Positions 7,162-14,433 of a stretch of DNA of 21,857 nt are shown here, piece by piece (positions within the stretch are counted from its first letter, which is position 1; each line of letters starts with the position of its first letter). The stretch is from assembly GCA_036272915.1 (NCBI GenBank), contig DATAXV010000131.1, forward strand, positions 1 through 21,857, given 5' to 3'. A program made the position numbers and the translations under genes. The notes under the pieces are model-generated. The model had not been told where the DNA came from. It made no database searches and saw nothing but the letters and a program-made list of their open reading frames with translations. Source of the stretch: DATAXV01 sp036272915 (lineage in GTDB: Bacteria > Chloroflexota > Dormibacteria > Dormibacterales > Dormibacteraceae).

Positions 7162-7955
7162 CGTCCCTCGAAGTGTGGCTGACGCTTCTCCAGGAAGGCC
7201 CGAGCACCCTCGCGGGCGTCCTGGCTGAGGCTGATCAGGGAGAGCTGGTCGCGGAGATAGTCGAGGGCGGCGTGGAACTCCATGTCCTGCTGCCGGTAGA
7301 AGGAGTCGCGGCCGAGCCCGACCGCCACCGGCGCCTTGGCCGCGATCGCCCCCGCCACCTCGGCGGTGATCGCGTCGAGCTCCTCGACCGATCCGGCGAC
7401 GCGGTTGACCACACCCATCGCCTCCAGCCGCCCAGCGCTCCAGCGCTGGCCCAGCAGCATCATCTCCAGGAGTGCCTTACGCGGGAGGTTGCGGGCCAGC
7501 ACCGCCTGGATCATCGCCGGCCAGACCCCGACGTTCACCTCGGGCGTGCCGAAGGTGGCGCCGGCCGCGGCGACGAGCAGGTCGCAGGAGCAGGCGAGCC
7601 CGAAGCCGCCGGCGAGTGCGTGCCCGTTGATCCGGCCGACGATGGGCTTGCCGAGGCGGGGCATGAGCGAGAGGAGCTCGGCCAGGGGCAGGCGACGGGC
7701 ATGGCGCTCCAGCTCGGGCACCTCCTGCTCGAAGCTGCCCAGATCGGCCCCGGCGCAGAAGGCCCGCTCGCCCGCGCCGGTCAGCACCACCACCCGCACG
7801 CCGGACTCGGCCGCCGACCACCTCAGCGCCGCGAGCAGGTCGCCGACCATGCCGTCGGAGAGGGCGTTTCTCTGGTCGGGGCGGTTGAGCACGACCCGTG
7901 CGACACCCTCGTCGGCGACCACGAGGACGTGTTCGAGGTGGGGAATGTCCGACAC
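7158..7955 (-). CDS. Enoyl-CoA hydratase/isomerase family protein
   Basis: 265 residues from a GTG start. It is a crotonase-fold enzyme acting on acyl-CoA thioesters. The first oxyanion-hole motif is FCAGADLGSF (about 66-75). The second is NGHALAGGFGLACSCDL (about 110-126), followed by FGTPEVNVGVWP. The Glu of the PEV motif (about 139) is kept, but the first catalytic Glu of classical crotonase (GGxxE) is Gly119. LiuC-type methylglutaconyl-CoA hydratases show the same replacement. With a carboxyltransferase directly downstream (ATGA overlap), a leucine/isovalerate or acyclic-terpene catabolic role is a reasonable guess. It heads a five-gene minus-strand run. The start lies only 27 bp from the divergent exchanger gene; a TACGAT box (7966-7971, minus) may be its -10. 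Confidence 0.88.
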   Translation of the reverse strand: MSDIPHLEHVLVVADEGVARVVLNRPDQRNALSDGMVGDLLAALRWSAAESGVRVVVLTGAGERAFCAGADLGSFEQEVPELERHARRLPLAELLSLMPRLGKPIVGRINGHALAGGFGLACSCDLLVAAAGATFGTPEVNVGVWPAMIQAVLARNLPRKALLEMMLLGQRWSAGRLEAMGVVNRVAGSVEELDAITAEVAGAIAAKAPVAVGLGRDSFYRQQDMEFHAALDYLRDQLSLISLSQDAREGARAFLEKRQPHFEGR

Positions 7956-7982
7956 TGTGAGTCACATCGTAGGGCCCCAGCT

Positions 7983-9050
7983 ATGTCGAAATACCTTCGC
8001 CCCCGCGTCTACTGGCTACTGATCTTCATCCCGCTGGCGCTGCTGGCCGACCTGGTCTGGCACCTCCCGGTTGTGGTCTTCGGTACGGCGTGCCTGAGCA
8101 TCGTGCCGCTGGCCGCTCTGATCTCCAAGTCCACCGACGAGCTGGCGATGCGGACCGGACCTCGGGTCGGCGGCCTGCTCAACGCCACCTTCGGCAACAT
8201 CCCCGAATTGATCATCTCGGTCCTGCTCATCGCGGCCGGCGAGATCACCGTGGTCAAGGCGGCGCTGATCGGGTCGATCATCGGCAACCTGATCCTGGTG
8301 CTGGGCGCCTCCCTGCTCGCCGGCGGGATCCGCTTCAAGACCCAGCGGTTCTCGGCCCGCGCGGCGGCGACCCATGCCGCCTCGCTGCTGATGGCGGTGA
8401 CCGGCCTGCTCATGCCCACGCTGTTCGGCCTCACCACCCACGACACCGCCTTCCAGGACACGATCGTCAGCACCGTCGTGGCGGCGGTCCTGATCTGCCT
8501 CTACGTGGGCAACCTGGTCTTCAGCCACGTCACCCACCGGCACCTGTTTCACTCCGCCGCACCCGAGGAGGCCCCGACATGGTCGCTTCCGCGATCGGTT
8601 CTCGGACTGGCGGGTTCGGCGATCGTGGTCGGCTTCCTCTCCGAGCTACTGGTCGGCTCGCTGGAGCCGACGGTGGCGGCCCTCGGTATCTCCCGCATCT
8701 TCATCGGCGTCTTCGTCATCGCCATCGTCGGCAACGCCGCGGAGCACTCGGCGGCGGTGCTCTTCGCGATCCGCAACAAGGTCGACGTGGTGCTCGAGAT
8801 CGCCTTCGGCTCCTCCAGCCAGGTCGCCCTGTTCGTCGCCCCCCTCCTGGTCTTCATCAGCATCCTGCTCGGCCATCCGATGAACTTCATGTTCTCGGCG
8901 CTGGAGGTCGCCGCGGTGGGCCTGGCCACGGTGATCACGGCCTTCGCCACGATGGACGGGCGCAGCAGCTGGCTGGAGGGCATGCAGCTGCTCGGCGCCT
9001 ACCTGATCATGGGGATCTCGTTCTTCTTCATCCCCGGCCACGGTGGATGA
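7983..9050 (+). CDS. Calcium/proton exchanger (CaCA superfamily, ChaA/CAX type)
   Basis: 355 residues from the ATG at 7983. An open frame extends far upstream but is antisense to the hydratase. The protein is almost entirely membrane segments, about 10-11 helices. The two inverted alpha-repeats that carry the ion-binding acidic residues are clear: FGNIPELIISVLLIAAGE with IGSIIGNLILVLG in the first half, and IVGNAAEHSAAVLFA with FGSSSQVALFVAPLL in the second. The GNxPE / GNxAEH pair is diagnostic of CAX exchangers, which expel Ca2+ (or other divalent cations, sometimes Na+ or K+) in exchange for protons. A His/Pro-rich loop (HVTHRHLFHSAAPEEAP) separates the halves. No ribosome-binding site is visible in the 27-bp upstream gap, so leaderless translation is possible. 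Confidence 0.92.
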   Translation: MSKYLRPRVYWLLIFIPLALLADLVWHLPVVVFGTACLSIVPLAALISKSTDELAMRTGPRVGGLLNATFGNIPELIISVLLIAAGEITVVKAALIGSIIGNLILVLGASLLAGGIRFKTQRFSARAAATHAASLLMAVTGLLMPTLFGLTTHDTAFQDTIVSTVVAAVLICLYVGNLVFSHVTHRHLFHSAAPEEAPTWSLPRSVLGLAGSAIVVGFLSELLVGSLEPTVAALGISRIFIGVFVIAIVGNAAEHSAAVLFAIRNKVDVVLEIAFGSSSQVALFVAPLLVFISILLGHPMNFMFSALEVAAVGLATVITAFATMDGRSSWLEGMQLLGAYLIMGISFFFIPGHGG

Positions 9051-9053
9051 TCA

Positions 9054-9068
9054 GACGGCCCAGCCGTC
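9054..9068. terminator. Short GC hairpin after the exchanger gene
   Basis: GACGGC-CCA-GCCGTC, a 6-bp stem with a 3-base loop, begins 3 bases after the exchanger stop and is followed by CGTTC instead of a T-run. It may end the exchanger transcript. Confidence 0.35.
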
Positions 9069-9141
9069 CGTTCAGCGCCCGGCCCTGAGCGCGACCTGAA
9101 CCGGCGCGCAGCCCGCTCCGCAGCGTTGAGGACCAGCTCCT

Positions 9142-9159
9142 GCGTGAGCAGGGTCACGC
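9142..9159. terminator. Hairpin in the convergent gap between exchanger and flavoprotein
   Basis: GCGTGA-GCAGGG-TCACGC is a perfect 6-bp stem with a 6-base loop. The whole gap 9051-9282 (232 bp) shows no convincing coding frame; apart from the two hairpins nothing was recognised in it. Either could serve converging transcripts. Confidence 0.3.
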
Positions 9160-9282
9160 CGAGTGAATCAGGAGCTCGCCGGCCGGTCGCCCCTCACCTC
9201 ACGACGGAGTCTGGGATCGGAGCCCGGCGACGAGGTCCCGCGCATGGTACGGATGCGGTCCGGCGCCGCCCCGACGTCGAGC

Positions 9283-10889
9283 TCAGGACGCCGCGGCGGC
9301 GTCGCCGCCCGCGATCCACCCCCAGGTGAGGGCGGAGGCGATGGTCAGGCCGCCGGCGATCGTCCCCGGGCCGAAGACGGCGGCGGCGGCGTTGCCGGCG
9401 GCGTAAAGACCGGGGATGGGCGAGCCCGCCCAGTCCAGCACGCGGCCGCGTCGGTGAGCGGTCCGCCCTTGGTCCCCACCGCGCCCGGATGCACGGGGAG
9501 CGCGAAGAACGGCGGCTCGCAAACGGGTCCGAGGTTGGGGTGCGGGGCGTCGGGATCGCCCATGGCCCGCTCATAGCGGCTCTGACCCCGCTGGAAGTCC
9601 TCATCCCGCCCCCTCGCGGCCATCGCGTTGAAGCGGCTCACCGTGCGCTCCAGGACCGCCGCATCGACACCCAGGGAACCGGCCAGGTCGCGGACACTGG
9701 CGGCCTGCGGCAGCCAGTCCGGCAGGGGCGAGGCGGGCGGAGTGCCGGCGACCGGATATCTCCCCCGGAACTGGGCGTCGCCGACGGCCCATGCCGGAAG
9801 GTTGCGCAGGCGGTGGGTGCTTGGATCGAGCTCCCCGAAGGCGGCGGCGCAGTTGTGGCTGGTCTCGTTGACGAACCGGTTCCCCCAGGTGTTGACCCAG
9901 AGGACGTGAGGTAGCGACCGCTCACCCCATGCCAGCTGCGGGCGCGCCGTGGCGTCCGTGTCGGGCCAGCAGCGGCCGGGCTCCTGACAGACGGGCCAGG
10001 ACCAGAACTCCCCCGTGTAGGCGAGCTGGGCGCCCGCCCGCCCGGCCATGCGCAGACCGTCGCCGAACAGGACCGGAGGCGTCACTGGATGGGTCAGCGG
10101 CCCGGACAGCTGGCGCCGCCGCAGCGCGGAGTCGTGCTCGAAGCCGCCGGTGGCGAGCACGACGCCGCCGGCGCGTACCGGCCGGGTCGATCCCTCCCGC
10201 CTCGCCTCGACTCCGACGACACGGCCCTGCCGGTCCTGGAGCAGGCGTTCCGCACGGCAGCCGCGGATCAGGGTCACGCTGGCCTGCCGGCAGGCGTGGA
10301 GGAGTCCAACCACCAGCCCCGCACCGAGGGTCACCACACCCTCGGACAGGCGCTCCCTGATCAGCTCGATCGGCGGGCTCCCACCGATGAACAGACGGCT
10401 CTCGAGTCCCTCCTGGTAGGTGAGCACGGGTGGGGCGAAGGGCGCCGGCCAGAGCAGGTCATCGAGCGGGCCCAGGTCGCCGACCGGCACCGGGCGCGCC
10501 TCGACGTGGCGAGCGGTCCTGCCGCCGGGTAGCTCGGCGAAGGTGTCGGGGTAGTCGGGGACGGGGGCGAACCGAATCGGAGACAGGTTCTCGACGCTTC
10601 GAACGACGGCGGGCACGGATCGCAGGAACGTCTCCACCAGCCCCCGATCGCGGCCCGGAGCGGCGGCCTCGCAGTAGGTCAGCGCCGCCTCCAGGCTGTC
10701 GTCGAGGCCGATCTCCGCCATCCGATGGTTGGCCGGAGCCCACACCTGCCCGCCGGAGACGGCGGTCGCGCCGCCGTAGCGGGACGATGCCTCGAGCACG
10801 AGCACCCGGGCTCCGGAGGTCGATGCGGCGAGGGCCGCTGAGAGCCCGGCAGCGCCGGAGCCGATCACCACCACGTCCGCTTCTTCCAT
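9283..10889 (-). CDS. FAD-dependent oxidoreductase, 3-ketosteroid-dehydrogenase/fumarate-reductase-like, with probable frameshift near C-terminus
   Basis: The start is the ATG at 10889, with GGAG 6 bases upstream; an alternative ATG is at 10901. The N-terminus is an FAD-binding Rossmann motif (VVVIGSGAAGLSAALAAS, then VLVLEA and GGATAVSGGQVWAP), as in KstD and related flavoproteins. RFVNETSHN lies in the middle, and GTKGGPLTD starts the C-terminal FAD-closing segment. After GPLTD (about 9450) the reading frame must slip by one base to give GRVLDWAGSPIPGLYAAGNA and GLTIASALTWGWIAGG, ending at the TGA at 9285-9283. Without the slip the frame continues into unrelated sequence to 9345. One base missing from GCGGCCGCG at 9442-9450 would explain it, as a sequencing error or a true mutation. 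The KstD Tyr in the YPGPG motif is replaced, so steroids may not be the substrate. Confidence 0.8.
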
Positions 10890-10903
10890 CGCCAACTCCA
10901 TAA

Positions 10904-10921
10904 TTGAGTACAAGTATACAA
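10904..10921. promoter_or_regulatory. 18-bp pseudopalindromic operator overlapping the flavoprotein promoter
   Basis: On the minus strand TTGtaTACttGTActCAA (12 of 18 positions symmetric) lies just upstream of the flavoprotein start and contains the -10-like TATACT (10913-10918). This AT-rich island stands out in GC-rich DNA. It sits in the 38-bp gap behind the TetR stop codon, so the TetR protein is the natural candidate to bind it. Confidence 0.5.
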
Positions 10922-10939
10922 AATATGGACAAGGGAGGC

Positions 10940-11587
10940 TCAGGGGGGCGGTAGGAGGCCCTGGAGGACAGCGCTGAGGCCGTATTCGTAGTTGTCCCAC
11001 TGGTGCGGCCAGGCCGAGGCGAGCGCCGAGATGATCGGCGTCCGGGCGGGATCTGCGGCCGCGATCATGTCCGCCTGGAAGTGGCGGTCCTCCGGCTCGC
11101 CCTCCCCGACACCGATGCGGATGGTGAGGACGCCGACGGTGTATTGCCAGGTCACGCGGTAGGCGGCCGCCGCCTGCTCCGGGGAGAGGCCCGTCTCCAC
11201 GAAGGCGGCGAGGATCTCCTCGATCGCCCAGAGGATCGAGGAGCCGGCCAGGTCACCCTTCACCAGCACGTCGATCACCCACGGACTCGCGGCCAGACCG
11301 TCGTGGATGATCCGCCACAGGACGAGCAGCCGCTGGCGAGGGTCGGCCGGCAGATCGGGGTGCGGCAATCGGGCCGCGGTGCGGTCCAGGAGGCAGAGCA
11401 GAAGCTCGTCCCGGTCACGAACGTGACGGTAGATCGCCATCGGTGAGCTCTTGAGCAGAGCGGCGACGCGGCGCATGGTCAGCGCCTCAACGCCCTCGGT
11501 CGTCACCACGCGCTCGGCCGCGTCGACGATCTGCTCGCGCGAGAGGCGGGCCGGACGGCCTCGGCGGGGAGCGCTCGCGCCCGTCAT
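10940..11587 (-). CDS. TetR/AcrR family transcriptional regulator
   Basis: 215 residues from the ATG at 11587. The frame is open further upstream, but the added residues look non-coding and do not resemble a TetR N-terminus. The N-terminal helix-turn-helix is clear: RGRPARLSREQIVDAAERVV, then EALTMRRVAALL and SPMAIYRHVRDRDELL, which ends the DNA-binding domain. The C-terminal half is an all-helical ligand-binding and dimerisation domain of the length usual for the family. It lies directly upstream of the KstD-like flavoprotein on the same strand, 38 bp from an operator-like palindrome. It probably represses that flavoprotein gene and responds to its substrate or a related hydrophobic compound. 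No clear Shine-Dalgarno sequence precedes the start. The specific ligand cannot be predicted. Confidence 0.88.
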   Translation of the reverse strand: MTGASAPRRGRPARLSREQIVDAAERVVTTEGVEALTMRRVAALLKSSPMAIYRHVRDRDELLLCLLDRTAARLPHPDLPADPRQRLLVLWRIIHDGLAASPWVIDVLVKGDLAGSSILWAIEEILAAFVETGLSPEQAAAAYRVTWQYTVGVLTIRIGVGEGEPEDRHFQADMIAAADPARTPIISALASAWPHQWDNYEYGLSAVLQGLLPPP

Positions 11588-11701
11588 CGGCGGCTCGGGG
11601 TCAGGTCGGCAGACTTGTGCACCATCGCCTGGCGACAGCTTGCCAGACGCTCGCGCGCCGTCCACGGCCGGCGGCTCGCGCCGCCCGTCCCCGGCGACCG
11701 G

Positions 11702-12046
11702 TCAGGCGGGGCCCGCCCCCTGCCGGTTGGGCGTGCCCTGAACCTGGTGCTGCGCGCGCAGCCGCTCCTGGGCGTCGAAGAGCACATCGAGGGCGTGGGC
11801 GCCGTCTCGGCTGGTGTCCCGCAGCAACTCGCGGTGGAGGGGCGGCGCCTGCTCGCGGAGGAAGGCGGCGATCTCCTTGACCAGACGCTCCGGCAGCTTG
11901 CGCTGGTCCTGCTCGAGACGGTCCTCGATCACCTGCAGCCACGCGTCCAGACGGCGCACCTCGTCCCGGCGTCCGGTCCGCTGCTGCAGCTTCTGCTGCT
12001 CACTGGCCTGGCTCTTCAGGATCTCGTCGACCGCTTCACTCAGCAC
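11702..12046 (-). CDS. Small helical hypothetical protein (114 aa)
   Basis: Not recognised. GTG start at 12046 with AGAGGA about 6 bases upstream, which supports a real gene. The sequence is rich in Glu, Gln, Arg and Leu and lacks Cys, a signal peptide or membrane segments. Stretches such as LSEAVDEILKSQASEQQKLQ and LDAWLQVIEDRLEQDQ look like amphipathic helices or a coiled coil, so a cytoplasmic structural or adaptor protein is possible. It is divergent from the GT20 trehalose synthase, sharing a 91-bp promoter region, and lies 114 bp upstream of the TetR gene on the same strand. It could be co-expressed with TetR, but that gap is large enough for a separate promoter. The C-terminus (QGTPNRQGAGPA) looks disordered. 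Confidence 0.65.
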   Translation of the reverse strand: MLSEAVDEILKSQASEQQKLQQRTGRRDEVRRLDAWLQVIEDRLEQDQRKLPERLVKEIAAFLREQAPPLHRELLRDTSRDGAHALDVLFDAQERLRAQHQVQGTPNRQGAGPA

Positions 12047-12137
12047 GGTAATTCCTCTTCAACTCTTGAACGACCCCACAGCTCCCTGACGGCAGCAAAT
12101 CGTAGGTGACAACTGGAGTGTAAGAATAGGTGCTGTC
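12047..12137. promoter_or_regulatory. Divergent promoter region between the 114-aa gene and the GT20 synthase
   Basis: The 91-bp gap holds the perfect inverted repeat TTCAA-CTC-TTGAA (12058-12070). Minus-strand boxes TTCTTA (12121-12126) and TACGAT (12099-12104), 16 bp apart, could be the -35 and -10 of the 114-aa gene. For the plus strand, TAAGAATAGG (12121-12130) is the only AT-rich element near the GTG at 12138. No Shine-Dalgarno sequence is seen for the synthase. Confidence 0.3.
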
Positions 12138-13646
12138 GTGTCACAACGCAACCCCGACACAATGCACCAGTACATGGCCAGGGTCCTGGCACCCTGGTCG
12201 CCGATCGTGGTCGCCAACCGCGCGCCCTACGACCCGGGTCCGAGGGGCAGCATGCGGAAGGGCGCCGGCGGAGTCGTGACCGCCCTGCTCGGCCTGGTCG
12301 AGGCGACCGGCGCCGATTGGGTGGCCTGTGCCCGGACCCCCGCCGAGCGCGAGCGAGCCGGCTCCGGCGCAGCGGTGGAGATCCAGGGTCCGGAGCGGCC
12401 GGTTCAGCTTCACTACGTGGTGCCCGAGCCAGACGCCTACCGCCGCTACTACTCGGTGATCTCGAACCCTCTGCTCTGGTTCCTGCACCACTATCTGTGG
12501 GACATCGCCTACGAGCCCCTCATCGACGACGGCTACTGGCGCGCCTGGTACGAGGGCTACGTGAAGGTCAACCACCTCATGGCGGAGAAGGTGGCGGAGG
12601 TCGCCTCACGCCTGCCCCGCCCACCGCTGGTCCTGACCCAGGACTACCAGCTCTACCTGGCCCCCCCCGCTATCCGCAAGCTGGTGCCCGAGGCGACGCT
12701 GCAGCAGTTCATCCACGTGCCCTGGCCCACCCCCAACTACTGGAAGGTGATCCCCGCCGAGATGAGGGAGGGGATCGTCGAGGGGCTGCTCGCCAACGAT
12801 GTGATCGGCTTCCACACCACCCTCGACGTGCGCAACTTCCTGCTCTGCTGCGAGGAGCTGCTCGGGCTCCGCGTCGATCACCGCGAGCGAGCGGTGCTCT
12901 CCGGTGGCCGCGCCGTCTGGGTCCGGCCCTACCCGGTCTCGATCGACGTCGAGTCGCTGCAGCGGCAGGCCCAGGCGCCCGCCGTCCGGGCCGAGCTGGA
13001 GGCGCTTCGCCAGCAGCGGCCGGAGAAGCTCATCGTCCGTGTCGACCGGACCGACCCCAGCAAGAACGTGATCCGCGGCTTCCTCGCCTACGAGCGCATG
13101 CTCCGGGCCCACCCCGACCTCCAGGGCAGGGTCCAGTTCTACGCCTTCCTCCAGCCGTCGAGGCAGGACGTCACCGCCTACCGCCGATACCTGGACACGA
13201 TCAAGCGCACCGTGCACCGGATCAACTCCAGCCTCGGTCGCCGCGGGTGGCTCCCGATCCGCCTGGAGCTGGGCGAGAACATGCGCCGCGCGCTGGCCCT
13301 CTACCGCGAATTCGACGTGCTCCTCGTCAACCCCATCTACGACGGCATGAACCTGGTCGCCAAGGAGGGGATGACGGTCAACGAGCGGGACGGCGCGCTC
13401 GTCCTCTCCGAGAACGCCGGAGCCCATGAGGAGCTGGGCGAGCACGCCTTCTCGATCAATCCGTTCGACGTCGACAACACCGGCGACAGCCTCTACTCCG
13501 CGCTCACCGCATCGGTCGGCCGCCGCCGCCAGAACGCCCAGGCGATCAGGCGGACCGTCCGCAGCAACGACATCGGACGCTGGATCAGCTCTCAGATCCG
13601 CGATCTTCGGGATCTGGCGCCGCCGCCCACGCGGCCAGACGACTGA
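12138..13646 (+). CDS. GT20 family synthase, probable trehalose-6-phosphate synthase (divergent OtsA)
   Basis: 502 residues from a GTG start. GT20 enzymes join a nucleotide-activated glucose to glucose-6-phosphate. The retaining GT-B fold is indicated by KGAGGVVTALLGL near the N-terminus, QDYQLYLAP (about 168-176), FIHVPWPTPNYW (191-202), GFHTTLDVRNFL (224-235), RVDRTDPSKN (301-310), NPIYDGMNLVAKEG (398-411) and SENAGAHEELG. Arg301, Lys309, Asp402 and Glu410 align with the donor and phosphate ligands of E. coli OtsA. Compared with OtsA's RLDYSKG, three residues are inserted between the Asp and the Ser-Lys, a pattern of a distinct actinobacterial GT20 branch. A convergent trehalose-phosphatase supports the trehalose role. 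Other GT20 products such as glucosylglycerol phosphate, or a pseudo-glycosyl product, cannot be excluded. Confidence 0.83.
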   Translation: MSQRNPDTMHQYMARVLAPWSPIVVANRAPYDPGPRGSMRKGAGGVVTALLGLVEATGADWVACARTPAERERAGSGAAVEIQGPERPVQLHYVVPEPDAYRRYYSVISNPLLWFLHHYLWDIAYEPLIDDGYWRAWYEGYVKVNHLMAEKVAEVASRLPRPPLVLTQDYQLYLAPPAIRKLVPEATLQQFIHVPWPTPNYWKVIPAEMREGIVEGLLANDVIGFHTTLDVRNFLLCCEELLGLRVDHRERAVLSGGRAVWVRPYPVSIDVESLQRQAQAPAVRAELEALRQQRPEKLIVRVDRTDPSKNVIRGFLAYERMLRAHPDLQGRVQFYAFLQPSRQDVTAYRRYLDTIKRTVHRINSSLGRRGWLPIRLELGENMRRALALYREFDVLLVNPIYDGMNLVAKEGMTVNERDGALVLSENAGAHEELGEHAFSINPFDVDNTGDSLYSALTASVGRRRQNAQAIRRTVRSNDIGRWISSQIRDLRDLAPPPTRPDD

Positions 13647-14406
13647 GCAGGGCGGCCCAGGCCGGCGGGCCGTCGACGACGACGTCGCAGGCGTCGAACA
13701 GCCCCGGAGCCGCCTCGGGCGAGGCGACCCCGACCGCCAGGTGGGGGAGGGAGAGCCCGGCCAGCAGCTCGAAGCAGCCGCGGTCGCCGGTGTCGTCCCC
13801 GGCGAAGATCACCGCACCCGGCCCCCGCGCCCCGATCTCGTCCTCGAGAGCGCGCGCCTTCCCGGCGCGAGCGGGCATGATCTCCACCACCAGCCTCCCC
13901 TGGCTGGCGCGCAGCCCCTCCCGCTCGGCGATGGCCCGCGCCTCCTCCCAGAGCCGCGGTCCCAGCTCGGGCGCTCCCCGGTAGTGGAGGGTGACGGATC
14001 CGGCTTTGGTCTCCACCGCGGTGCCCGGCAGCCGGCCGACCAGGGCCGAGGCGTCGTCCGTGAAGCGGTCGAGGGCGGCCGCCTCCTCAGGTGTCGGCGG
14101 ACCCAGGCCGTAATCGCCGCGAAGCCTCAGCCCGTCGAGCGGGAGCAGCCGCGCCAGGTCGCGGCTGTCGCGGCCGCTGAGGATGACGACGCCGAGCAGG
14201 CGCCGCCGCAGCCGCCGCAGTGCCGCCAGGGAGGACGCGAGGGGCCGGGCGGCGTCCGGATCGGGGACGATGGGGGCCAGTGTTCCGTCGAAATCGGTGA
14301 CCAAAAGGATCCGCTCAGGCAGAACCGAGGCCAATCGGGTAGCCTCCACCCGAAACGACTCGGCCTCAGCGCCGTTCAATATCCTGGGAATGCCGGAATC
14401 TGACAT
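13585..14406 (-). CDS. otsB: Trehalose-6-phosphate phosphatase (HAD superfamily)
   Basis: 273 residues from the ATG at 14406. The true start is uncertain: an in-frame ATG at 14421 is also possible and neither has a well-spaced ribosome-binding site. The enzyme removes phosphate from trehalose-6-phosphate to yield trehalose. The HAD motifs are all present: TDFDGTLAP with nucleophile Asp38 and Asp40 (motif I), VVILSGR (motif II), a Lys-containing segment (PARAGKARAL) and FAGDDTGDRGCF (motif IV). SVTLHYRG and VVEIMPARAGK match the OtsB cap region. It is convergent with the GT20 synthase, and the last 62 bp of the two genes overlap on opposite strands. A longer open frame upstream of 14421 is antisense to the penicillin-binding protein gene and was discarded. 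Confidence 0.87.
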   Translation of the reverse strand: MSDSGIPRILNGAEAESFRVEATRLASVLPERILLVTDFDGTLAPIVPDPDAARPLASSLAALRRLRRRLLGVVILSGRDSRDLARLLPLDGLRLRGDYGLGPPTPEEAAALDRFTDDASALVGRLPGTAVETKAGSVTLHYRGAPELGPRLWEEARAIAEREGLRASQGRLVVEIMPARAGKARALEDEIGARGPGAVIFAGDDTGDRGCFELLAGLSLPHLAVGVASPEAAPGLFDACDVVVDGPPAWAALLSRLAAWAAAPDPEDRGSES

Positions 14407-14433
14407 CTCCAAACAGAGCATGCCGAATTCGTG

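Noticed and set aside
7173..7982. N-terminal extension of the exchanger frame upstream of 7983
   Set aside because: It is antisense to the enoyl-CoA hydratase gene and has no membrane segments; the exchanger's first helix begins right after the ATG at 7983.
9051..9282. Coding region in the gap after the exchanger
   Set aside because: Short frames exist on both strands but none has recognisable motifs or a supported start; only two weak hairpins were retained.
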